A stretch of DNA of 15,014 nt. Origin: Coprothermobacter sp. GTDB taxonomy: Bacteria; Coprothermobacterota; Coprothermobacteria; Coprothermobacterales; Coprothermobacteraceae. Both the position numbers and the translations under genes were made by a program. This document shows, one piece after another, positions 5,791-13,868 of the stretch. Below the pieces are notes generated by a model. The model ran no database searches and was not told the origin of the DNA. It saw only the letters and a program-made list of their open reading frames with translations. The number at the start of each line of letters is the position of its first letter. The first letter of the stretch is position 1. The stretch is taken from positions 1,648-16,661 of the forward strand of contig DMVM01000023.1 in NCBI GenBank assembly GCA_003476705.1, written 5' to 3'.

Positions 5791-7437
5791 TTAACACCTC
5801 CTGTCAACTATAGGCTCACTTAGGAACGGTGGAACTTCTTCCTCCATGAGTTCATAGATTTTCTTTAAATTCTTCCTAAAGAGCTCATCAAAAATTGGCT
5901 TGTCTGCAGACTCATTCGGTTTTCCATACCACCAGAACCAGTCAGAGCCTTCAGCAATAAGCAGTTGTTCCATAACTTGATCCTTCAATTCTTCATCCAA
6001 ATTAGCGCATTTCCTAAAGAGAAGCTCCACTTGCATTCTAGCAGCAATGAGATAATCCCAAGCCTTATTCTTGCATGGGTCTCCTATCCACATGTCAAAA
6101 TTCGCATTTATCCAGGACCCGGTCATAAGGTTAGAAATCCTGCCAAAATTATCGTGCTTATCAATGAAACCACTTATGGTCACTGCTTCTACCCACCCAG
6201 TATCGCTAAGCACAGAATAAAGCCTGGAAAGAAAATCGTAACCGTCATTTTCGTAAAACTCCCAACAGTTCTCTCCGTCTAAGGCAACCGTGACCAAGTA
6301 ATCACCGTCTAAGTGTTTCACCTTTGCATAAATAGCTTCCAGCCTGGACATAAAATCATTTACAGCATCATTTGCTAACCACTTAGCATATTCAAAGCCA
6401 ATAAGGTCTGACAACACTTGGTCTCTGAATACCAGTATCATTTCTTTGCCATTGGACAGCGATAACTTGTAAGGCCTGTAAAGTAAGGCTGCCTGTTCAG
6501 GTACGTCCCTCCCGGCCCTTGAGAAATATGTCATACCAAGAGTTTTTGCAAGTATACGTTCGTCAGTAACAGCCCATGTAATACCCAAATCAGATGCAAT
6601 ACCAAGCACTTCCGCAGAAACCGACTGCTCCGAAGGCCAAAAACCTCTGGGAGCTCTTCCGAAAAATTCCTTGTGTTGATCCCACCCTTTTCGAAGCTGC
6701 AGTTCTACATCCTGCGGAGTGTTCAGAATCAAGTTAGGCAACAGCACATCTTCTCTAGCTCGTTTTGCACTTCGCGTGTCATAAATCAAGGGCAAAATGG
6801 GATGGTAGTAAGGCGAAAAGATGAGGTCGACGTCACCATTTGCGTTAGCTTCACGGTAATCGTTAATCAATCTTTTTATGATCTTCATTTGCACATCAAC
6901 AACAGTTAATACGTCCTCGTGTGAAAAATTCTGCCCTTTATCCCTTATACTCCGCAGATGGGGATATTCTTCGTAATAAAGGGGGTCTATCCAAGCTAAA
7001 TTAAACAAAAGCTGTAAGTCGCGAAATTCTTGGGTAGTCCAAAGGTGCAAGTTTTCATTGATATCCTGTGAATATCGCTTGGTATAAAGTTCCACGTATC
7101 GCGGGAAGTTGGATATTTTCCTTCGAAAATCAGACTTAAAAAAGTTTCTAAGTATGAACAGTTTTTCTCCATCACTTAAAGATTCTGCTGGCTTCATTGT
7201 AAGATCCAAATACGTGTCTGTTTTGCCTTCACAGTATTCTTCAAGTTGCCGAACCAGTGAAGGAACCATGTTAAATGTAGCTTTTACATTCGGATATTTA
7301 CTTTTCAAAAGCAACATATCCAGATAATCCTTCGTTGCATGAAGCCTAACCCAAGGTAGAATCATCTTCCCCGTGTCAGGGTCTTTGTAGTAAGGTTGAT
7401 GGTTATGCCAGATAAAACTTAAGTAAAGATTTCCCAT
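5791..7437 (-). CDS. GH57-family glycoside hydrolase, specificity unknown (amylase/amylopullulanase-like)
   Basis: A 548-residue cytoplasmic GH57 enzyme without signal peptide. Visible family motifs in order: HNHQP (11-15, metal/substrate site), FSPYYHPILPL (about 207-217), GFWPSEQSVS (265-274) with Glu270 as predicted nucleophile, and ALDGENCWEFYENDG (385-399) with Asp388 as predicted acid/base. The WPSE and LDGEN signatures resemble the alpha-amylase/alpha-mannosidase-annotated group (COG1449) and amylopullulanase catalytic domains, not the two GH57 proteins just upstream. It lacks the fused binding domains and secretion signal of extracellular amylopullulanases, so an intracellular hydrolytic or debranching role on glycogen is the inference. 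The start at ATG 7435-7437 has AGAGG 7 bases upstream and sits 3 bases past the preceding stop; pgi/pmi follows 5 bases after its own stop. Family is certain, substrate is not. Confidence 0.9.
   Translation of the reverse strand: MGNLYLSFIWHNHQPYYKDPDTGKMILPWVRLHATKDYLDMLLLKSKYPNVKATFNMVPSLVRQLEEYCEGKTDTYLDLTMKPAESLSDGEKLFILRNFFKSDFRRKISNFPRYVELYTKRYSQDINENLHLWTTQEFRDLQLLFNLAWIDPLYYEEYPHLRSIRDKGQNFSHEDVLTVVDVQMKIIKRLINDYREANANGDVDLIFSPYYHPILPLIYDTRSAKRAREDVLLPNLILNTPQDVELQLRKGWDQHKEFFGRAPRGFWPSEQSVSAEVLGIASDLGITWAVTDERILAKTLGMTYFSRAGRDVPEQAALLYRPYKLSLSNGKEMILVFRDQVLSDLIGFEYAKWLANDAVNDFMSRLEAIYAKVKHLDGDYLVTVALDGENCWEFYENDGYDFLSRLYSVLSDTGWVEAVTISGFIDKHDNFGRISNLMTGSWINANFDMWIGDPCKNKAWDYLIAARMQVELLFRKCANLDEELKDQVMEQLLIAEGSDWFWWYGKPNESADKPIFDELFRKNLKKIYELMEEEVPPFLSEPIVDRRC
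5795..5802 (-). promoter_or_regulatory. Shine-Dalgarno site for pgi/pmi
   Basis: AGGAGGTG on the minus strand overlaps the end of the third GH57 gene and sits 9 bases before ATG 5785. It argues against the earlier in-frame GTG at 5797, which lies within it. Confidence 0.75.
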
Positions 7438-7440
7438 TTT

Positions 7441-9270
7441 TCATCCTCTCTCTGTTTTTTCAGACACATACAGCTTAGCACTAAATTCTTCCCCGTCACA
7501 GGTATTAAATTGAGCCGTAACAATTGTACCTTGATAAGTTACCTCCTTAAAAAGCCCACTTTCGTGAAGTACTTGAATGGGCTCCAATTTAACGTTTACT
7601 CTCTTTGAAAAAACCAAATCCATGTGTTCCACCCCAACATCCCAATGCAAGTCTTCAACATTCATTATTTGAGCTTCTTCATTTAGTGGCAAAGCTTGGC
7701 TACCTGCAGTGATCTCGGCACTTGGGTTCCAAAGATTCAGAGGAATCTCTACTACCAATTCACTTTCTTTCAAAAACTTGTAGGTTACTTCCAAGAAGCC
7801 TGACCCAAAGGTGAAAACCTTTTCCAACAAAAGATCGTTCTCAGGGTGAAAAACCAGTTTCGCAGGTTTAAATTCTCGCGTAGCAATCGTGTAATTCACG
7901 GCATGTCCATGCCACTTGTCCAAGAATAAACCGTGAACTATGCCTTCAGGGTCAAGCACGTCCAGCATATTCTCTTTCGCCTGCAACAGATCAAATTCCC
8001 TTATGGAAGCTGTTTGTGGCTCTACAAAAACATGATAAGTATCATTGGCAACCCTAAGTTCTTCTATCCCATCCAAATCAAAATCTTGTAGATCCATGTA
8101 ACTCTTCTTTGTTCCATCTGCGGTAGTTATTGCTCTTATGAGTCTATGGAACAGGTTCCGACGCAGATGACTTAAATACAAGCCACCGAAAACACCGTGC
8201 CAAAAAACATCGTTAGCTTCCGCTCTATAAAGTTCCATAAGTGCCTTGTTTTTCCTTGGATGCCGAGGGGTAAGGTTGTTCAAATAACGGGAAAGTGAAA
8301 TTACTCTACCATACATCCACCGAGACTCAGGATGATCCTTAAGAAAGCGCCGCCAAAAACCACCGTGAAGCCATATGGCTTCAGACTCTGTAAGTTTTTC
8401 TTTTACCTGTTTGTAATGCTCGTAAGATGCTTTATCCAAGCTCCATTCAGCCATTTCAGGGTATGTGCATGTAGGCAAGTAAACTAACCCGCTACGATTT
8501 GTCTTCTCCAAAACTTCGCTAGGTAGTATTATCTCCACACCACCTCGCAGAAGGGTGGATAAGAGCTTATCTAGGTACTTCTCTTCGTAACATAGTTCAT
8601 ATGTTCCTTGCCACAAGCCAAACTTTTCTCCGTCGTCCGCGTACAGTATGTAAACATCCTCACATTCACTAGAGAACGACTTCAAGTAATCCAGAACTTC
8701 CTCAGGACTGTGCCAAGGTATCAAATACCTAAGTTTTTTGTCAATGGGAAATACAAAAAGCTGGTAACCTTGATCTTCAGTGAGGTAGTAGCCCTGCAGT
8801 GGCAGAGTTTCGCCTGCCTGCGTGAAATGATAGTCGTCCAAAAATACATAATGGTAACCAGCTTCGTTGTAAAACTTTGGAAAGTGAGGTTCCCAGACCC
8901 TTTCAGTCACCCATGCTCCATTTACGGGGGTCTTAAACTTTTGTTCCACAAAATCTCTTAGAAGTTTTAATTGATTAACCTTGTCATCATCAGGTATGGT
9001 AGATAGTATGGCTTCAAAAAATGTTCCTCCAATAAGTTCCAGTTGACCTTTGTCAACCATGCTAATCACGTCATCAACATACTCTGGAGCATGCAAGTCA
9101 AAATACTCCCACAGGGTGCCACTGTTATGCAAAGCAATCTTGAGCCCGGAGTGCTTCAAAAAATCTAGGAACGGTTTGTAAGATTTCTCATAGGCCTCAT
9201 CCATGACCCAAGTGAAATTCCCTTCAGGCTGATGATTATGAATGACCCAGCTAAAGTAAATCTTACCCAA
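7441..9270 (-). CDS. GH57 4-alpha-glucanotransferase (or related alpha-amylase)
   Basis: Moves alpha-1,4-glucan segments between chains (disproportionation); cytosolic; 609 residues. The N-terminal (beta/alpha)7 domain shows HNHQPEGNF (11-19), GQLELIGGTFFEAIL (75-89), WVTERVWEP (120-128) with predicted nucleophile Glu123, and YADDGEKFGLW (210-220) with the acid/base aspartate. These match the Thermococcus litoralis 4-alpha-glucanotransferase type, whose nucleophile is also Glu123. The C-terminal part, from about 380, is a predicted beta-sandwich as in that enzyme. A GH57 alpha-amylase activity is the alternative. The start codon is TTG (9268-9270): the catalytic motif follows at once and no nearby ATG keeps it, while GGAG (9281-9284) lies 10 bases upstream. 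It overlaps the branching-enzyme stop by 8 bases and is followed after 3 bases by the third GH57 gene. Confidence 0.9.
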   Translation of the reverse strand: MGKIYFSWVIHNHQPEGNFTWVMDEAYEKSYKPFLDFLKHSGLKIALHNSGTLWEYFDLHAPEYVDDVISMVDKGQLELIGGTFFEAILSTIPDDDKVNQLKLLRDFVEQKFKTPVNGAWVTERVWEPHFPKFYNEAGYHYVFLDDYHFTQAGETLPLQGYYLTEDQGYQLFVFPIDKKLRYLIPWHSPEEVLDYLKSFSSECEDVYILYADDGEKFGLWQGTYELCYEEKYLDKLLSTLLRGGVEIILPSEVLEKTNRSGLVYLPTCTYPEMAEWSLDKASYEHYKQVKEKLTESEAIWLHGGFWRRFLKDHPESRWMYGRVISLSRYLNNLTPRHPRKNKALMELYRAEANDVFWHGVFGGLYLSHLRRNLFHRLIRAITTADGTKKSYMDLQDFDLDGIEELRVANDTYHVFVEPQTASIREFDLLQAKENMLDVLDPEGIVHGLFLDKWHGHAVNYTIATREFKPAKLVFHPENDLLLEKVFTFGSGFLEVTYKFLKESELVVEIPLNLWNPSAEITAGSQALPLNEEAQIMNVEDLHWDVGVEHMDLVFSKRVNVKLEPIQVLHESGLFKEVTYQGTIVTAQFNTCDGEEFSAKLYVSEKTERG

Positions 9271-10834
9271 GATCCACCAGCTCCGGCGAAAGGAAATAGA
9301 AAAGACTATCCCTGTCTTGGAGATCCATCAAGCGTTCCTCGTCAAACGGCTCCTTGTTTAATATGGCGCTAGCCAAGTCCATCACATTTGTCAGGTGAAA
9401 GGAGAAACGTTCCTTAGCATAATCCACAGCACCGCCCGTAGTAATAAGGAACTGCCAGTCAGAAGCAGTTAGCAAAAGAACTTCTTTCATAAGCTGCTTC
9501 AAAAGCCTATCATCAGCAACGTTTTTCCCTGCTTTTAGAGCTCTATATGCGATGTCCTCAGCTTGGTAAATTTGTGGCCACATCCACTCCACATCTGGGT
9601 TGAACCAAACGCGGTAGTGACCACCTTCCCCCCAAGAGGTTTGACCAAGAAAACAACGAGCATCCACAGCATGATTGTCCAAATAATCCTCGCCAGAAGT
9701 CCATCCCACAGGTGCCTCAGCAAGCTCCTTAACGAGAAACTCCAAGAATTTAGGACCTTCAAACCACCAGTGGCCAAAAAGCTCCGTGTCAAATGTGAGC
9801 GTCACAATACCCTCTTTACGTGACTCACTGTAGTAATCAGCCAGTTCACTAACGATGCGGCTGGCATAGTGATGGGCATGACCACCTACTGTTTTCAAAG
9901 CTGCCAAAGGATCATAGGGCTGTTTGTCCTTGAAGTCTATGTTCTTGTTGGTTATCTTCCAGAATCTTGCACCGCTGTAGGAGCTTCTTTTATGAAATTC
10001 CATGTAACTGCCGTCCCCCGGATAACCAAAATCTGCAGACCACACCTGTGAGCATAGAAGATCATGCCGAGGAAAACCAACTACATTGCTATTATTTAGA
10101 CGGTAAGGCTGAAACAGGTTGTATCGACCAGATTTTCCAGTCATCCATGGTTCGGGTGAAACATAGTTCTCAAAAGGTTTGCTATCAAGAAAAGTGTAAT
10201 CGATGCCGTATTTATCCAGAAATTCTTCAATGCCTGGCCTTAACACTACAGCTCCACCTGCTACATGGTACGTTCGTGGCCGGTAAGCACATTCAGGAAG
10301 CCAAAAACCTCTGGGTTTCTTACCAAAAGTACTGTTATGGAACAGCATTCCTGTCTTCACCTGCAAATCGATTGTCTCATCACGTCCTAAGAGCGGTAAA
10401 AAACCATGAGTAGCGCCACTAGTTATTAACGTCAAGTAACCCTGGTCCTGCAGTTCTTCCCAAATGCCTAGAAGATCTCTCTCAATTGATTCAAAGAAGC
10501 TTAGACGCGTTTTTGCCAAATCAAGCCAGTAATGCTTCAAATCTCCTGACACATCTGTTTTGTCTGTTTCAAGAGACTTTATGAACTCTTTAGCATAATC
10601 CACAAAACCCTGCTGCAGATACTCATCCAAAAGCATCTCTCCAAGCACGGGTGTTACGTTCATGGTGAACTTAAAGCCGTACCCTTGATCTCTGAGCTGC
10701 AAGAATGTTTGCGTCAGAGGTATGTAAGAGTCAAAAATAGCTTGGTAAAGCCATTCTTCACCGAAGGGCCATTTTCCAGCTTTTTTTACCCATGGCAAGT
10801 GAGTGTGGAGAACAATGTTAACATGCCCAATCAA
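9263..10834 (-). CDS. GH57 1,4-alpha-glucan branching enzyme
   Basis: Cleaves alpha-1,4 chains and re-attaches them by alpha-1,6 bonds, making branched glycogen; cytosolic; 523 residues. Motifs: LHTHLPW (9-15), SGATHGFLPLL (139-149), GFWLPECAYRP (176-186) with predicted nucleophile Glu181, the GYPGD loop (270-274) and FDTELFGHWWFEG (348-360) with acid/base Asp349. These positions are close to the characterised Thermus thermophilus enzyme (Glu184, Asp353). A helical C-terminal domain follows. I choose the TTG start at 10832-10834: GGGGAGGTG lies 6 bases upstream and the first strand follows directly, as in homologues. The GTG at 10882 has no ribosome site and adds 16 unrelated residues. It heads the GH57 operon, and its TAA overlaps the next TTG start. 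Confidence 0.92.
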   Translation of the reverse strand: MIGHVNIVLHTHLPWVKKAGKWPFGEEWLYQAIFDSYIPLTQTFLQLRDQGYGFKFTMNVTPVLGEMLLDEYLQQGFVDYAKEFIKSLETDKTDVSGDLKHYWLDLAKTRLSFFESIERDLLGIWEELQDQGYLTLITSGATHGFLPLLGRDETIDLQVKTGMLFHNSTFGKKPRGFWLPECAYRPRTYHVAGGAVVLRPGIEEFLDKYGIDYTFLDSKPFENYVSPEPWMTGKSGRYNLFQPYRLNNSNVVGFPRHDLLCSQVWSADFGYPGDGSYMEFHKRSSYSGARFWKITNKNIDFKDKQPYDPLAALKTVGGHAHHYASRIVSELADYYSESRKEGIVTLTFDTELFGHWWFEGPKFLEFLVKELAEAPVGWTSGEDYLDNHAVDARCFLGQTSWGEGGHYRVWFNPDVEWMWPQIYQAEDIAYRALKAGKNVADDRLLKQLMKEVLLLTASDWQFLITTGGAVDYAKERFSFHLTNVMDLASAILNKEPFDEERLMDLQDRDSLFYFLSPELVDLG

Positions 10835-10840
10835 AGAAAA

Positions 10841-10849
10841 CACCTCCCC
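10841..10849 (-). promoter_or_regulatory. Strong Shine-Dalgarno site dictating a TTG start
   Basis: GGGGAGGTG on the minus strand is 6 bases before TTG 10834. It moves the branching-enzyme start 16 codons inward from the longest open frame and gives a protein that begins MIGHVNIVLHTHLPW, like other GH57 branching enzymes. Confidence 0.75.
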
Positions 10850-10958
10850 ATTATTTCTGGCTTTCCTTTCCTCGTGAAGCACATACGCTTTTTATTGCAT
10901 GATAAATGCTCGTCTACCAAACTCATGTTTAATGTTATTTTATAACCTTATATGCTTT

Positions 10959-10980
10959 TTAGGGTACTAAGAGCCCCTAA
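10959..10980. repeat. Short inverted repeat in the leader of the GH57 operon
   Basis: TTAGGG (10959-10964) and CCCTAA (10975-10980) form a 6-bp inverted repeat with a 10-base gap. It lies just upstream of an AT-rich minus-strand stretch containing TATAAA-like sequence near 10936-10946. It could be an operator or a chance repeat; I see no clear -35/-10 pair for the GH57 operon. Confidence 0.25.
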
Positions 10981-10989
10981 GAAATGTGC

Positions 10990-11028
10990 AAGTGCCCACA
11001 GCTTCCCAAAACTAAGCTGTGGGCACTT
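10990..11028 (-). terminator. 15-bp perfect inverted repeat, probable terminator of the symporter unit
   Basis: AAGTGCCCACAGCTT (10990-11004) pairs perfectly with 11014-11028 across a 9-base loop. It lies 57 bases after the MetS-like stop on the minus strand and ahead of the GH57 operon. The following minus-strand bases (GCACATTTC) are only partly T-rich, so termination may be incomplete and some transcription may pass into the glucan operon. The stem shares AAGTGCCC with the terminator at 1576-1606. Confidence 0.6.
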
Positions 11029-11085
11029 AAATTGCTCAAGTTGCTCAAAGGCAACATGCAGTCAAACATTTAGGGAATGAAAGCA

Positions 11086-11181
11086 CTAGCCTTTGCGCAT
11101 AGCAATACTTAAGAAAAGTGCTAACCCACCATAGATAACCGTGCAAATAACCACTAACATGATTATGGAAGCTGTGCTCAC
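11086..11181 (-). CDS. MetS-like small subunit of the NSS transporter
   Basis: A 31-residue peptide, MSTASIIMLVVICTVIYGGLALFLSIAMRKG, split here as MSTASIIMLVVICTV (1-15) plus a YGGLALFLSIAMRKG tail. It is one hydrophobic helix ending in a positive tail. Size, the STASIIM start and the tail match the MetS-type small subunits that follow NSS symporter genes (MetP/MetS of Corynebacterium glutamicum). The start is GTG (11179-11181), overlapping the symporter TGA as GTGA, with a GGGGGGA ribosome-site-like run 5 bases upstream, so translation is coupled. It would sit in the membrane and assist the symporter; whether it is needed for transport here is unknown. Being under 100 bases it is easily missed. 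Confidence 0.8.
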   Translation of the reverse strand: MSTASIIMLVVICTVIYGGLALFLSIAMRKG

Positions 11182-12683
11182 TCTAATCCCCCCTTAGGGA
11201 TTGCTACAGATCTTTTCGGCTTCATTCTAGCTAATAAGAAAGCAACTACAAGAACTAACACTACTACAAGCCACCCCAATAGAAATAGTGCCAAGAAAGG
11301 ATACCCTTCATAAGGTTTCTGAATTTCAGCAACGAGATTCACAAGTCCCATAACAATCATGATTAGCGGCGCCCAGTATTTTATTAGAAAATCCCACCAC
11401 AAACCAATGCTGAAGTCTGAAACAGCATTGAAATGCTGTCTGAGTTTCTCCGGACCCAGGAACCAACCAATGGCAACTGCCTCTGCCAAACCTGCCAGCA
11501 CTACACCATAAGCGTTAATGAAGTGGTCCACGATATCAAGGATGTAAAGACCAGCTCCAGTAGCAAACACCATACTCACTAACCAGCCAAGGAAACACGT
11601 CCAACTTACTACTGCTTTGCGGTTATAGCCCGTTTTATCTATGATACCTGCCGAAAAAGACTCCACCATGGAAATACTTGAAGTGAGTCCGCCAAAAAGT
11701 AGACAGCCAAAGAACAGTAGACCAAATAGCCATGGTACAACAGGCATCATACCTATACCTTGAGGAAAAGCCACAAAAGCGAGGCCAATGCTCTCGGTTA
11801 CAACCTCAGTGAATGGCACACCCGACTGAGTTGACATGAAGCCGAGTATGGAAAATACAGCTAATCCAGAAAGGAACGCAAAACCAGTATCAGCGAAACC
11901 AGTAATAAACGCATTGTTTGTAATGTCTGATTTCCTTGGTAGATAGCTTCCATAGGCACAGTAGACACCCATGGCCACGCTCAAACTAAAGAAGGCTTGA
12001 CCAAAGGCGTCAATCCACACCTGAGCATTAAGAATCTTCGAAAAATCTGGATGGAGATAATGCTCCAAGCCCACAGCAGCTCCCGGTAACGTGACACCAC
12101 GTATCATCAAAACTAGCATCATTAAGAACAGCAGAGGCATCATGATCTTGTTAGCCCGCTCGATTCCACTCTGCACACCGCTGTACACAATAAACCAATT
12201 CAGGAACCAAATTACAGTCATCGCAATAAATATGGGCCAACGAATGCCTCCTATGTCAAAAGGTCCACTTGTTATGCCCAAGAAAGACTTGTAGAAGAAA
12301 CTATTAGGGTCACTTCCCCAGGCCTGCGTAAAAGAAAACACAATATAGTTAAGTGCCCACCCAATAATCACACTGTAGTACACAAGGATTACCAATGAAT
12401 TCAGCGGCTGCCACCACCCGAGCCACGAAAACCTCTTGTCAGCCTTGCTAAAGGCAACTGGAGCTGAGCCTTGGCTTTTATGCCCCAGAGAAACCTCGAG
12501 CATGATCAGCGGAATACCCACACTGAGAACGGCAATCAAATAAGGAATTAAAAAAGCTCCACCACCGTTCTTGTAGGTAAGATACGGAAAACGCCAAATG
12601 TTCCCAAGACCCACAGCAGATCCAATTGCAGCCAACACAAACCCGATACGAGAACCCCATTGTCCCCTCGCTTCACTTTCCAT
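11178..12683 (-). CDS. Neurotransmitter:sodium symporter (NSS/LeuT) family transporter
   Basis: A sodium-coupled importer in the cell membrane, probably for an amino acid, 501 residues. The N-terminus has the family signature GSAVGLGNIWRFPYLTYKNG (21-40), equivalent to TM1 of LeuT with its sodium-site Ala and Asn (Ala23, Asn28) and gate arginine (Arg31). About 12 hydrophobic segments follow, with unwound TM6-type sequence near 225-250. ATG 12681-12683 has AAAGGAGGT (12689-12697) 5 bases upstream. It is followed by the coupled MetS-like gene; MetPS in Corynebacterium carries methionine and alanine, so a hydrophobic amino acid is a reasonable but unproven guess. It lies downstream of galT with a 142-base gap holding a possible promoter and operator, so it probably has its own control. 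Confidence 0.92.
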   Translation of the reverse strand: MESEARGQWGSRIGFVLAAIGSAVGLGNIWRFPYLTYKNGGGAFLIPYLIAVLSVGIPLIMLEVSLGHKSQGSAPVAFSKADKRFSWLGWWQPLNSLVILVYYSVIIGWALNYIVFSFTQAWGSDPNSFFYKSFLGITSGPFDIGGIRWPIFIAMTVIWFLNWFIVYSGVQSGIERANKIMMPLLFLMMLVLMIRGVTLPGAAVGLEHYLHPDFSKILNAQVWIDAFGQAFFSLSVAMGVYCAYGSYLPRKSDITNNAFITGFADTGFAFLSGLAVFSILGFMSTQSGVPFTEVVTESIGLAFVAFPQGIGMMPVVPWLFGLLFFGCLLFGGLTSSISMVESFSAGIIDKTGYNRKAVVSWTCFLGWLVSMVFATGAGLYILDIVDHFINAYGVVLAGLAEAVAIGWFLGPEKLRQHFNAVSDFSIGLWWDFLIKYWAPLIMIVMGLVNLVAEIQKPYEGYPFLALFLLGWLVVVLVLVVAFLLARMKPKRSVAIPKGGLE

Positions 12684-12741
12684 ACATTACCTCCTTTACC
12701 AATCACAGATCTCCCCAAAAATTAGATGAAAATAATGCTTA

Positions 12742-12761
12742 ATTATATCTAAGCGCTTTCA
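12742..12761 (-). promoter_or_regulatory. -10 element with overlapping LacI/cre-like operator upstream of the symporter
   Basis: On the minus strand TATAAT (12742-12747) is a perfect -10 box about 60 bases before the symporter ATG. Directly upstream is TGAAAGCGCTTAGA (12748-12761), which centres on the palindrome AAGCGCTT and matches the CcpA/LacI-family cre pattern except for one position. A good -35 is not visible, which fits a regulated promoter or a weak one. A regulator binding here would block the spacer. Confidence 0.45.
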
Positions 12762-12825
12762 AATCATGATGGGGAAAAATAGCCGAAAAAAGAACTCTAG
12801 CAACCACTTACTGGCTGCATCGCAG

Positions 12826-13851
12826 CTATTCTATATTAATCGACGCCAAGGTCTTCGCTGCTTCTTCAGGAAGCGTGTGATTAATCAAAATGCCACTTCC
12901 CAGTTCGAATCCAGCTAACTCATTTAGCCTGGGTACCAGATCAATATGCCAATGAAAAAAGCTTGTATCATATTCTTGCCACCAAGGACTGTTATGCAGC
13001 CACAAATTGTAGGGTACTAACTCGCCTACAGCTGAATGCAAACGTCGAAAAACACTCCAAAAAATCTTGGAAAGGTCCTTTATCTCGACAGAGTTGAGTT
13101 CTATGAATTCAGAACTATGCCGATTCGGGAAAATCATGATTTGATAAGCACTCATAGAAGCGTAAGGACAGTAAGCCGTGAAGCTTTGATTCTGCTCCAC
13201 AATCCTTTTCTTTTCGGCTTTCTCAGCGTTCAGCATCGCACAAAGCAAACATGCGCCCTTTTCATCGTAGTAATTCCTCATGTTTTGCACTTCTTCCTCT
13301 ATTCTTTTAGGGACCATAGGAGTAGCAATAATCTGGCTGTGTGGATGCATTAAAGAAGCTCCAGCTCTGTGTCCGTAATTCTTAAAGGCTAAAGCGTACT
13401 TTATGCGTTTATCAGCCCTGATCGACAAAAGTCTATCTCGCCATGCCCATAAAACATCTTCGATTTCATCAAGTGCCATGAATGCAAAATCACGCGAGTG
13501 TGACGGTGTTTCAATAATCACCTCATGATATCCGAAGCCTACCAAACTGCTATGTAAGTCATTTCCTGTTACTATGTTTGCCCTTAAGTCTGGTAGAAGT
13601 GCAGGGTACTTATTTCTAACCACTCTTAGTGTCCATCCTCGCTGGTTGGATCCAGTACCCGGATTCCTGTATGCCAGTACCTCTGGTGGAGTCATTAGTT
13701 CATTCCCAGAACAAAACGGGCACTCCTCGCTCCATTCAGTAAATTCTTCCTCTTGAGCAGTTCTGTGATTAGCATCCATGGGTCTTTGAGCTCTTTCAGG
13801 GGCTATTATGACCCATGTGCCGGTAAGCGGATCCTTCCTAAACTCCGACAT
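12826..13851 (-). CDS. galT: GalT-like hexose-1-phosphate nucleotidyltransferase (galactose-1-phosphate uridylyltransferase or ADP-glucose phosphorylase-like)
   Basis: A 341-residue HIT-superfamily nucleotidyltransferase. Visible: CPFC (44-47) and His118/His169, matching the first zinc site of GalT; the active-site motif HPHSQ (169-173) with His171 as the nucleotidylated residue; a second pair CLLC (201-204); and a C-terminal HWHIDLVPRL followed by AGFELGSG. GalT proper usually has HPHCQ. The Ser variant, the second CxxC and the GFELG tail resemble the plant ADP-glucose phosphorylase At5g18200 group, so the substrate could be ADP-glucose as well as UDP-glucose/galactose-1-phosphate. It starts at ATG 13851 with GAGGG 8 bases upstream, 17 bases after glgA, implying co-transcription and a role in the glucan module. 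The family is certain; the exact substrate is open. Confidence 0.85.
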   Translation of the reverse strand: MSEFRKDPLTGTWVIIAPERAQRPMDANHRTAQEEEFTEWSEECPFCSGNELMTPPEVLAYRNPGTGSNQRGWTLRVVRNKYPALLPDLRANIVTGNDLHSSLVGFGYHEVIIETPSHSRDFAFMALDEIEDVLWAWRDRLLSIRADKRIKYALAFKNYGHRAGASLMHPHSQIIATPMVPKRIEEEVQNMRNYYDEKGACLLCAMLNAEKAEKKRIVEQNQSFTAYCPYASMSAYQIMIFPNRHSSEFIELNSVEIKDLSKIFWSVFRRLHSAVGELVPYNLWLHNSPWWQEYDTSFFHWHIDLVPRLNELAGFELGSGILINHTLPEEAAKTLASINIE

Positions 13852-13868
13852 GTATTACGCCCTCAGTT

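Noticed and set aside
9967..10413. 148-codon plus-strand frame opposite the branching enzyme
   Set aside because: It lies wholly antisense to conserved GH57 motifs and resembles no family I know.
10835..10882. Longer branching-enzyme start at GTG 10882
   Set aside because: There is no ribosome site before it and the extra residues have no counterpart in the family; GGGGAGGTG points to TTG 10834.
11032..11049. Tandem copy of TTGCTCAA(G/A)
   Set aside because: Only two 9-base units; too short to be called a functional repeat or CRISPR-like array.
12813..12825. Small hairpin GCTGC/GCAGC after galT as a terminator
   Set aside because: The stem is only 5 bp with a 3-base loop and no T-run follows directly.
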